A stretch of DNA of 6,713 bases from Roseburia sp. CAG:309 (GTDB lineage Bacteria > Bacillota > Clostridia > Lachnospirales > Lachnospiraceae), in the NCBI GenBank assembly GCA_000434115.1, contig FR894084.1:20532-27244 (forward strand). The letters run 5' to 3'. Under the pieces are notes generated by a model. It was not told the origin of the DNA, did not search any database, and was given only the letters and a program-made list of their open reading frames with translations. Position 1 is the stretch's first letter; every line of letters begins with the position of its first letter. The position numbers were made by a program, and so were the translations under genes. Positions 1 through 5,888 of this stretch are shown piece by piece.

Positions 1-3000
1 CCAGCTTCTGCAAGTGATCGTAACGAGCCTTTGCAGCTTCCTCGGATTCTTTGAACAGTCTTTCTGCTCTTTCTGGGAAAGGCTTGATCAGACGTGTATA
101 ACGTGCTTCGTTGTTCAGGAAGTCTTGGTAAGAACCGTCTCCTTCTTTGGATGTCAAAGTGAATGGGTTCTTTCCTTCTGCCTTCAAGTCTGGATTGAAG
201 CTGAACAAGTTCCAGTATCCAGCCTTAACCGCTTTCTTCATCTCATCCTGGCAATGGTTCATACCACCCTTAGCGATACCGTGGAGTTCGCAAGGAGCGT
301 AACCAATGATCAAAGATGGTCCGTTGTAAGCTTCTGCTTCTGCAATCGCTTTTACAGCCTGAGCAGGGTTTGCACCAAGAGCGATCTGTGCTACGTATAC
401 GTAACCATAGCTCATAGCGATCTCAGCAAGACTCTTCTTACCGATTTCTTTTCCGGCAGCAGCAAACTGACAAACTTCACCGATGTTAGAAGCTTTCGAT
501 GCCTGACCACCTGTATTGGAGTACATCTCTGTATCGAATACCATTACGTTTACGTTCTCACCGGATGCAAGTACGTGATCCAAACCACCAAATCCGATGT
601 CGTAAGCCCAACCGTCACCACCGAAGATCCATACGGACTTCTTAGCAAGGTACTGTTTCTTATCAAGGATTTCCTTGGAAAGCTCACAGCCAGCGGCAGC
701 AGCTTTTTCGATCTCAGCAACCATTGCTTTTGTAGCAGCAGTATTTGCTTTTGTATTATCTTTTGTCTCAAAGTATTTATCTACAGCAGCTTTCAATTCA
801 GCAGATGCTTTATCGGAAGCAGCCAGTTCTTTTACTTTGTCCATGGTCTGCTCACGAAGAACTTTCTGACCAATGTACATACCAAGACCATGCTCAGCAT
901 TGTCCTCGAACAAGGAGTTTGCCCAAGCCGGACCCTGTTTGGAATCTTTGTTTACCGTATATGGTGATGTAGCAGCCGGACCACCCCAGATAGAGGAACA
1001 TCCTGTTGCATTGGAGATGTACATCTGCTCACCAAACAACTGTGTGATCAAACGAGCATAAGAGGTCTCTGCACATCCTGCACAACTTCCGGAGAACTCG
1101 AGAAGTGGCTGATTGTACTGGGAACCAATTGGTGTAGCATCCGTAAATACCGGTTTGATATCTTTCTTACCAACGTTAGCTACGAGGTAATCAAATACTG
1201 GCTGCTGGTCTGCCTGAGATTCCTGAGGAACCATCTTGATCGCGCCCTTAGCAGCGGCAGGACAAACGGTAATACACTCGCCACATCCCATACAGTCTAA
1301 TGGAGAAACCGTCATTGTGAACTTCATTCCATCTGCTACTGCATGTTTTGCATCTGCAAGTTTAATCTGTGAAGGAGCAACTTTTACTTCGTTCTCATCA
1401 AGGATGAATGGACGAATTGTTGCATGGGAACAAACAAATGCACAACTGTTACACTGTACACAGCTTGCTGGATCCCACTCTGGTACCATTACAGCTGTAC
1501 CACGTTTCTCGTATGCGGAAGCACCGAGTTCGAACTGTCCGTCTGCAATATCTTTGAATGCAGATACCGGAAGGCTGTCACCATCCATAAGAGAGATTGG
1601 CTCGAGAAGGTCTTTCACCATCTTAACAACCTCTGGACGTCCTGTAAGTTCTTTTGCAGGAGCATCTGCTTCCGGATTAGCCCAGGAAGCCGGAACTTCT
1701 ACTTTATGAACTGCATCTACACCGGCATCGATTGCTTTGTAGTTCATTTCTACGACTGCATCACCCTTCTTAGAGTAGGATTTCTTAGCAGCAGCTTTCA
1801 TGTACTCAACAGCTTCGTCGATTGGCATGATGTTTGCAAGTTTAAAGAATGCGGACTGAAGAATTGTGTTAGTACGTTTACCCATACCAATTTCAATTGC
1901 TTTGTCGATCGCATTGATTGTATACAACTGGATATTATTGTCAGCGATGTATTTCTTGGAAGCAGCCGGCATATGTTTGTCAAGCTCTTCATCTGTCCAC
2001 TGACAGTTGATCATGAAGATTCCGCCCGGTTTTACATCCTGAACCATCTTGTATCCTTTTACTACATAAGATGGGTTGTGGCAAGCTACGAAGTCTGCCT
2101 GATTGATGTAGTAAGGGCTCTTGATCGGTTTGTCACCAAAACGAAGATGGGAAATTGTAATACCACCTGTCTTCTTGGAGTCATACTGGAAGTATGCCTG
2201 GATGTATTTGTCTGTGTGGTCACCGATGATCTTTGTAGAGTTCTTGTTCGCACCTACTGTACCGTCTCCACCAAGGCCCCAGAACTTACATTCTACAGTA
2301 CCTTCTGCAGATGTGATAGGAGCTGGTTTTACTTCCGGAAGACTGAGGTTTGTAACATCGTCTACGATACCGATTGTAAAACGAGGTTTTGGAGCATCTT
2401 TCTCCAACTCTTTGTAAATAGCAAATACAGATGAAGGTGGTGTATCCTTGGAACCAAGTCCATAACGTCCACCTGTCAGAATAATATCATTCAAGCCGGC
2501 TTCACGAAGTGTTGTAGCCACATCAAGGTAAAGTGGTTCACCAAGTGTACCAGGCTCTTTTGTACGGTCAAGTACAGCAATCTTCTTAGCTGTCTTAGGA
2601 ATTACTTTCAAGATGTGCTCGGAAGACCAAGGACGATACAAACGAACTTTGATCAAACCTACTTTTTCGCCTTTTGCTGTCAAGTAGTCGATTACTTCTT
2701 CTGCAACGTCACAGATGGAACCCATAGCGATGATGACACGGTCAGCATCCTCAGCTCCATAGTAGTTAAACAGATCATAGTCTGTTCCTAATTTTTCATT
2801 GACTTTGCCCATGTATTTTTCAACAACTGCCGGCAAAGCATCATATACCGGGTTACAAGCTTCACGATGCTGGAAGAATACGTCACCGTTTTCATGAGAA
2901 CCACGCATAGCAGGATGCTCTGGGTTCAATGCGTGCTGACGGAACTCTTCTACAGCGTCCATGTTGCACATTTCTTTCAGATCTTCATAATCCCATTTCT

Positions 3001-3550
3001 CAATTTTCTGAATCTCGTGAGATGTACGGAATCCATCAAAGAAGTTAATAAATGGAACTTTTCCTTCCAAAGCTGCCAGATGAGCAACCGGGCTCAAGTC
3101 CATAACTTCCTGAGGATTTGTCTCAGCAAGCATAGCAAAACCTGTCTGACGACATGCATAAACGTCACTGTGATCTCCAAAAATGTTCAAAGACTGTGTT
3201 GATACGGTACGAGCAGATACATCAAATACACAAGGAAGCTGCTCTGCTGCAATCTTGTACATGTTAGGAATCATCAAGAGAAGTCCCTGGGAAGCAGTAA
3301 ATGTGGTTGTCAGGGCACCTGCTGCAAGAGAACCATGTACGGTACCTGCTGCACCAGCCTCTGATTGCATCTCAACTACTTTTACTGTGTTTCCAAAAAT
3401 GTTCTTCTGTCCCGCTGCAGACCACTGGTCAACGGTATCTGCCATCGGACTAGAAGGTGTAATCGGATAGATACCAGCTACTTCTGTATAGGCATATGCC
3501 ACATGAGCGGCAGCTGTATTTCCATCCATGGATTGTTTTGCTCTAGCCAT
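1..3550 (-). CDS. nifJ: Pyruvate:ferredoxin (flavodoxin) oxidoreductase, 3' end beyond left edge
   Basis: Catalyses oxidative decarboxylation of pyruvate with CoA to acetyl-CoA, CO2 and reduced ferredoxin or flavodoxin, in the cytoplasm. The frame is open for 1183 codons from ATG 3550 to the left edge; the family is about 1170-1200 residues, so only a short C-terminal tail is missing. Visible landmarks, in order: the N-terminal pyruvate/TPP domain with YPITPSS (T30), EMQSEAG (E63) and SART (R113), matching the active-site Thr, Glu and Arg of the Desulfovibrio africanus enzyme; GGRYGLGSK (360-368) in the CoA-side domain; GLGGDGTVGANKNS (425-438); two 4Fe-4S ferredoxin motifs with cysteines 697/700/703/707 and 753/756/759/763; proximal-cluster cysteines 823, 826, 851 and 1087; and the TPP motif GDGWAYDIG (from 978) to YSNTGGQ (N1012). 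All catalytic and cluster ligands are present, so it looks functional. Arginine is almost always CGT, suggesting high expression. The start is set by AAGGAGGA ten bases upstream. Confidence 0.97.
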   Translation of the reverse strand, partial: MARAKQSMDGNTAAAHVAYAYTEVAGIYPITPSSPMADTVDQWSAAGQKNIFGNTVKVVEMQSEAGAAGTVHGSLAAGALTTTFTASQGLLLMIPNMYKIAAEQLPCVFDVSARTVSTQSLNIFGDHSDVYACRQTGFAMLAETNPQEVMDLSPVAHLAALEGKVPFINFFDGFRTSHEIQKIEKWDYEDLKEMCNMDAVEEFRQHALNPEHPAMRGSHENGDVFFQHREACNPVYDALPAVVEKYMGKVNEKLGTDYDLFNYYGAEDADRVIIAMGSICDVAEEVIDYLTAKGEKVGLIKVRLYRPWSSEHILKVIPKTAKKIAVLDRTKEPGTLGEPLYLDVATTLREAGLNDIILTGGRYGLGSKDTPPSSVFAIYKELEKDAPKPRFTIGIVDDVTNLSLPEVKPAPITSAEGTVECKFWGLGGDGTVGANKNSTKIIGDHTDKYIQAYFQYDSKKTGGITISHLRFGDKPIKSPYYINQADFVACHNPSYVVKGYKMVQDVKPGGIFMINCQWTDEELDKHMPAASKKYIADNNIQLYTINAIDKAIEIGMGKRTNTILQSAFFKLANIMPIDEAVEYMKAAAKKSYSKKGDAVVEMNYKAIDAGVDAVHKVEVPASWANPEADAPAKELTGRPEVVKMVKDLLEPISLMDGDSLPVSAFKDIADGQFELGASAYEKRGTAVMVPEWDPASCVQCNSCAFVCSHATIRPFILDENEVKVAPSQIKLADAKHAVADGMKFTMTVSPLDCMGCGECITVCPAAAKGAIKMVPQESQADQQPVFDYLVANVGKKDIKPVFTDATPIGSQYNQPLLEFSGSCAGCAETSYARLITQLFGEQMYISNATGCSSIWGGPAATSPYTVNKDSKQGPAWANSLFEDNAEHGLGMYIGQKVLREQTMDKVKELAASDKASAELKAAVDKYFETKDNTKANTAATKAMVAEIEKAAAAGCELSKEILDKKQYLAKKSVWIFGGDGWAYDIGFGGLDHVLASGENVNVMVFDTEMYSNTGGQASKASNIGEVCQFAAAGKEIGKKSLAEIAMSYGYVYVAQIALGANPAQAVKAIAEAEAYNGPSLIIGYAPCELHGIAKGGMNHCQDEMKKAVKAGYWNLFSFNPDLKAEGKNPFTLTSKEGDGSYQDFLNNEARYTRLIKPFPERAERLFKESEEAAKARYDHLQKL

Positions 3551-3560
3551 TTTTATAGAA

Positions 3561-3568
3561 TCCTCCTT
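3561..3568 (-). promoter_or_regulatory. Ribosome binding site of nifJ
   Basis: On the minus strand this reads AAGGAGGA, a near-perfect anti-16S match, 10 bases before the ATG at 3550. It fixes that ATG as the start; the next in-frame ATG (codon 8) has no such site. Confidence 0.85.
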
Positions 3569-3582
3569 ATTAATTGAAATTA

Positions 3583-3635
3583 TTTATCACTTAGAATTAT
3601 TTTAGCACCATCCCCAAAAAAAGTAAAGTGATAAA
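3583..3635. repeat. Perfect 10-bp inverted repeat framing the nifJ promoter
   Basis: TTTATCACTT (3583-3592) and AAGTGATAAA (3626-3635) are exact reverse complements separated by 33 bases. One arm lies at the predicted nifJ transcription start and the other overlaps the last two bases of the -35 hexamer and extends upstream, so the pair brackets the promoter core. The arm centres are about 43 bp apart, close to four helical turns. Because one arm lies upstream of the transcription start, it cannot form an RNA hairpin in the nifJ message. It could be a pair of protein-binding half-sites. The regulator is unknown, and AT-rich chance is possible. Confidence 0.5.
3599..3627 (-). promoter_or_regulatory. 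Putative nifJ promoter with extended -10
   Basis: On the minus strand, TTTACT (3627-3622, 4 of 6 matches to the -35 consensus) is followed by a 17-base spacer and TAAAAT (3604-3599), which is preceded by TGC, making an extended -10 (TGnTAAAAT). Transcription would start near 3592 and leave a leader of about 40 bases ending in the strong Shine-Dalgarno. This is read by eye; no other candidate in the intergenic region fits nifJ as well. Confidence 0.6.
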
Positions 3636-3686
3636 AGGAGAATCTCGTCGAATTTTACGAACATTTCATTTTTTTTTCATTTTTGC

Positions 3687-3715
3687 TTGACAATGTTTGT
3701 CCACAGGTGTATTAT
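3687..3715 (+). promoter_or_regulatory. Strong promoter of the GntR-ABC operon
   Basis: TTGACA (3687-3692, perfect -35) is followed by a 17-base spacer and TATTAT (3710-3715, 5 of 6 matches to the -10). Just upstream, 3662-3686 is very T-rich (interrupted T tracts including a run of nine), resembling an UP element. The start point would be near 3722, inside the inverted repeat described for 3708-3743, so a protein bound there would block polymerase. Confidence 0.8.
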
Positions 3716-3743
3716 TGTGTTAATCGCTTAATACAATAATACA
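3708..3743. promoter_or_regulatory. Probable autoregulatory operator: 16-bp inverted repeat over -10 and start site
   Basis: TGTATTATTGTGTTAA (3708-3723) and TTAATACAATAATACA (3728-3743) are reverse complements over 16 positions with one mismatch, around a 4-base centre TCGC. Each arm contains two copies of a 7-mer eight bases apart: TGTATTA/TGTGTTA on the left, TAATACA/TAATACA on the right. There are thus four half-sites arranged as two nested palindromes. The repeat covers the -10 and the predicted start and ends next to the Shine-Dalgarno of the GntR gene. GntR-family repressors commonly bind such palindromes at their own promoter, so autoregulation is the natural reading, though inferred. 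Confidence 0.7.
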
Positions 3744-3758
3744 GAAAGGAGTACCACT

Positions 3759-4124
3759 ATGCAATGGGAACTCACCAATGACCGTCCTTTGTATATCCAA
3801 TTGACGGAGCAGTTAAAACGACTGATCTTGTCCGGTGAATATTCACCCGGTGAACCATTTCCATCGGTCCGCGAACTGGCAACTTCTGCCAACGTTAATC
3901 CCAATACGATGCAGCGGGCGCTTTCCGAATTAGAACGGGAGGGGCTGTTGATCACAGAACGAACTGCCGGGCGGCGTATTACCAGCGACCATTCGATGTT
4001 GGAGGCAATGCGTTCCGAACTTGCCCTTGAACATCTGAAAAAACTGCGGAGCGAACTGACATCTCTTGGTTTTGAATCGGAAAAGCAATTGGATTTTATT
4101 CAAAAGGCATGGGATAAAAACTAA
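3759..4124 (+). CDS. Short GntR-family transcriptional regulator, YtrA-like
   Basis: A 121-residue DNA-binding repressor. The N-terminal winged helix-turn-helix spans about residues 8-75: PLYIQLTEQLKRLILSGEY (helix 1), then PG, then PSVRELATSANVNPNTMQRALSELEREGLL (35-64), the hallmark GntR recognition helix region, then the wing (ITERTAGRRIT). The C-terminal part (76-121) is only about 46 residues of predicted helix, too short for the FadR, HutC or MocR effector domains and typical of the YtrA subfamily, which usually sits in front of ABC transporter genes. AAAGGAG (3745-3751) lies seven bases before the ATG. It is the first gene of an operon, 28 bases before the ATPase start, and directly downstream of a large palindrome overlapping its promoter. 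Likely role: repressing this operon until a membrane or drug signal appears. The signal is unknown. Confidence 0.93.
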   Translation: MQWELTNDRPLYIQLTEQLKRLILSGEYSPGEPFPSVRELATSANVNPNTMQRALSELEREGLLITERTAGRRITSDHSMLEAMRSELALEHLKKLRSELTSLGFESEKQLDFIQKAWDKN

Positions 4125-4138
4125 ACTTTCTTATTAAA

Positions 4139-4144
4139 TGGAGG
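4139..4144 (+). promoter_or_regulatory. Ribosome binding site that decides the ATPase start
   Basis: TGGAGG lies eight bases before ATG 4153. The upstream in-frame ATG at 4138 overlaps this same site and has no purine-rich site of its own, so it is unlikely to be the start. Confidence 0.8.
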
Positions 4145-4152
4145 ATTATTTT

Positions 4153-4848
4153 ATGATTATTTTAGAAACAAAGGGATTGACCAAACGATTTGGTCGTTCA
4201 CTGGCACTTGATAATGTGGACATCACACTGGAGTGCGGTAAAATTGTCGGTCTTTTAGGACCAAACGGCAGCGGAAAGACAACTTTCCTGAAACTGCTGA
4301 ACGGGCTTCTCAAACCGGATCAGGGAACCATCACGATCGGCGGGGAAGCTCCCGGTGTCATCACGAAGCAGCATGTATCTTTTCTGCCGGACAGCAACTA
4401 TTTTCCAAAATGGATGAAAGTAACACAGCTTTTGGAATATTTTGGAGATTTTTATGATGACTTCGAACGCGAAAAAGCAACCTTTATGCTTGCCAAACTG
4501 GATATTGATTCCCACATGAAATTGTCACATATGTCAAAGGGAACCTTGGAAAAAGTCCAGTTGATCCTCGCGATGAGCCGCAATGCGAATCTGTATTGTC
4601 TGGACGAGCCGATCGGCGGTGTCGATCCGGCAACGAGAGATTATATTCTCAATACGATCGTTAGCAATTACTGTGAAAATTCGACCGTTCTGATCTCGAC
4701 ACATCTGATTTCGGATGTAGAAAATGTTCTGGATGAAGTCATTTTCCTGCAAAACGGACAGGTTCGGCTACAGTCCAGCGTAGATGATATCCGGGAAAAA
4801 GAGAACAAATCCGTCGATGCACTTTTCAGGGAGGTATTCAAATGTTAA
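4153..4848 (+). CDS. ABC transporter ATP-binding protein (ABC-2/YtrB-like)
   Basis: A 231-residue nucleotide-binding subunit that powers the permease encoded next to it at the inner face of the membrane. Motifs seen: Walker A GPNGSGKTT (36-44); a Q-loop region FLPDSNYF (77-84) in which the usual glutamine position is aspartate; signature MSKGT (127-131) in place of LSGGQ, a form found in YtrB/CcmA-like ATPases of Firmicutes; Walker B LYCLDE (147-152) with catalytic E152; D-loop GVDP (156-159); and H-loop STH (H184). The length fits a single half-size domain. The start at 4153 follows the ribosome binding site; an upstream ATG at 4138 would add five residues. It follows the GntR gene by 28 bases and overlaps the permease start by 7, so the three are cotranscribed and translationally coupled. 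Substrate unknown; drug or peptide export and cell-envelope stress are plausible from relatives. Confidence 0.95.
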   Translation: MIILETKGLTKRFGRSLALDNVDITLECGKIVGLLGPNGSGKTTFLKLLNGLLKPDQGTITIGGEAPGVITKQHVSFLPDSNYFPKWMKVTQLLEYFGDFYDDFEREKATFMLAKLDIDSHMKLSHMSKGTLEKVQLILAMSRNANLYCLDEPIGGVDPATRDYILNTIVSNYCENSTVLISTHLISDVENVLDEVIFLQNGQVRLQSSVDDIREKENKSVDALFREVFKC

Positions 4849-5621
4849 AAAAATTGATCAAACACGAATTCAAAGCGACCTACCGCTTTTATGTGCCGGT
4901 TTACATAGCGCTTGCTGCTCTTGTGGCACTTGCCTGCATCTTTTTAACGGTCATAGACCACTTTGATGTCAATGAACTGTTTTTGTCAATCACACTGCCC
5001 CTTGGTGCGATCGTAGGTTTTCTCGCCATCATTTTTACGGTACTCTCCCCGTACATTTTCATATGTCTGCGATTTTACCGTTCCACGGCGACGCGTGAAG
5101 GCTACTTAACATTCACACTTCCGGCATCCACAAACCAGATCCTGTTTTCCAAATTTCTGGTATCCTTTTTGTGGGCAGTCCTTACCATCGCAGTAACGTT
5201 GTTTGCTTTATTTGTTCTATGTGCTGTTGGATTTGATTCGGAAATTACCTTTATGGCAATTCGTCAAATTTTAAAAAGTGAAACATTTGATTTCACGACG
5301 ATTCTCTCGTTTATTATGGGATACATCAATTCGATCCTTGCCATCTATGCATCGATCAGCCTGGGACAATTTGTACGCGATCACCGTGTCATCGCTTCCA
5401 TTGCTTTTTATGCAGCCATCTACACGGCACAGCAGATTGTCAGTCTTGTCGTGCTGATTCCGGTTATGATCGGCACCGGCATTTTTTCAGCGGGAGACAC
5501 GCTGAATTATTCCGCTACGGGAATGTTAACCATAATATCCCTTATCATTTCCGTTGTATTTTCAGTTATATTCTACGTTATTTCCGAACGTATTTTAGAC
5601 CGCAAATTGAATCTGCCGTGA
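4842..5621 (+). CDS. ABC transporter permease, six transmembrane helices
   Basis: A 259-residue membrane subunit partnering the ATPase immediately upstream. Hydrophobic segments are seen near residues 16-38, 50-76, 105-130, 152-175, 184-212 and 226-247, giving six helices as in ABC-2-type permeases. A cytoplasmic stretch around 77-104 (RFYRSTATREGYLTFTLP, then ASTNQILFSK) resembles a conserved loop seen in Lachnospiraceae permeases found with GntR-ABC pairs. AGGGAGG (4828-4834) lies seven bases before the ATG, and the gene overlaps the ATPase end by 7 bases in another frame. With only one permease gene present, the transporter would be a homodimer of this subunit with two copies of the ATPase (inference). 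It ends 29 bases before a terminator hairpin, making it the last gene of the operon. The substrate cannot be read from the sequence. Confidence 0.88.
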   Translation: MLKKLIKHEFKATYRFYVPVYIALAALVALACIFLTVIDHFDVNELFLSITLPLGAIVGFLAIIFTVLSPYIFICLRFYRSTATREGYLTFTLPASTNQILFSKFLVSFLWAVLTIAVTLFALFVLCAVGFDSEITFMAIRQILKSETFDFTTILSFIMGYINSILAIYASISLGQFVRDHRVIASIAFYAAIYTAQQIVSLVVLIPVMIGTGIFSAGDTLNYSATGMLTIISLIISVVFSVIFYVISERILDRKLNLP

Positions 5622-5650
5622 TCATCGTTTGTGATAAAACTACATTAGAA

Positions 5651-5682
5651 AAGCCCCTGACTGCACTCACAGCCGGGGGCTT
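5651..5682. terminator. Bidirectional intrinsic terminator between convergent units
   Basis: AAGCCCC (5651-5657) pairs with GGGGCTT (5676-5682). The stem continues inward as TGaCTG/CAGcCG with one mismatch and a G-T pair, leaving a loop of six. On the plus strand it is followed by TTCGTTATTT, a moderate U-tract ending the ABC operon. On the minus strand it is followed by TTCTAA, so the RNA ends in CTTTTCT. It lies six bases past the stop codon of the minus-strand receiver relic, so it may originally have ended that gene. Confidence 0.85.
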
Positions 5683-5688
5683 CGTTAT

Positions 5689-5865
5689 TTATAATGTCAG
5701 CCATTTTTCCAGGATACTCTGCAATTGACCGATATCAATCGGCTTTGCCAGATGCTGATTCATTCCCGCATGTTTGGCATTGAGGATATCTTCGGTAAAA
5801 GCATTCGCCGTCACCGCGATAACCGGAACTTTTTTCAGTTCTTCTCTTTCCTGCCTTGAACGTCT
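5689..5865 (-). pseudogene. Remnant of a response-regulator receiver domain (probably hybrid histidine kinase C-terminus)
   Basis: Too short for a normal gene, this minus-strand frame encodes about 58 residues ending at TAA 5691-5689. It reads ...VPVIAVTANAFTEDILNAK, then HAGMNQHLAKPIDIGQLQ, then SILEKWLTL and stop. This is the second half of a receiver domain: beta-4 with the conserved Thr (VTANAF), and beta-5 with the conserved Lys (AKP), then the last helix ending the protein. In the family this pattern is typical of receiver domains at the end of large hybrid sensor kinases. The first half, including the acidic pocket and phospho-accepting Asp, is gone. An in-frame stop at 5868-5866 precedes the fragment and there is no start codon with a ribosome binding site. 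It begins about 24 bases after the stop of the right-hand permease gene, so the rest was probably deleted. Not functional as it stands. Confidence 0.85.
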
Positions 5866-5888
5866 TTATACTGTCAATAAACTCCATC

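Noticed and set aside
14..967. 317-codon plus-strand open frame opposite nifJ
   Set aside because: It is antisense to the TPP domain of nifJ. The protein is rich in Cys, Ser and Phe with no recognisable domain, and the minus-strand frame carries all the catalytic motifs.
1424..2434. 336-codon plus-strand open frame opposite nifJ
   Set aside because: Same situation: a shadow produced by strongly biased codons on the minus strand. It lacks a credible ribosome binding site and domain.
3708..3743. RNA attenuator or riboswitch hairpin in front of the GntR gene
   Set aside because: The predicted transcription start falls inside the repeat, so most of the left arm would not be in the RNA. No T-tract or aptamer-like structure follows. 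A DNA operator fits better.
4138..4152. Upstream ATG as the ABC ATPase start
   Set aside because: It overlaps the TGGAGG ribosome binding site that serves ATG 4153; the five extra residues are not part of the usual N-terminus of the family.
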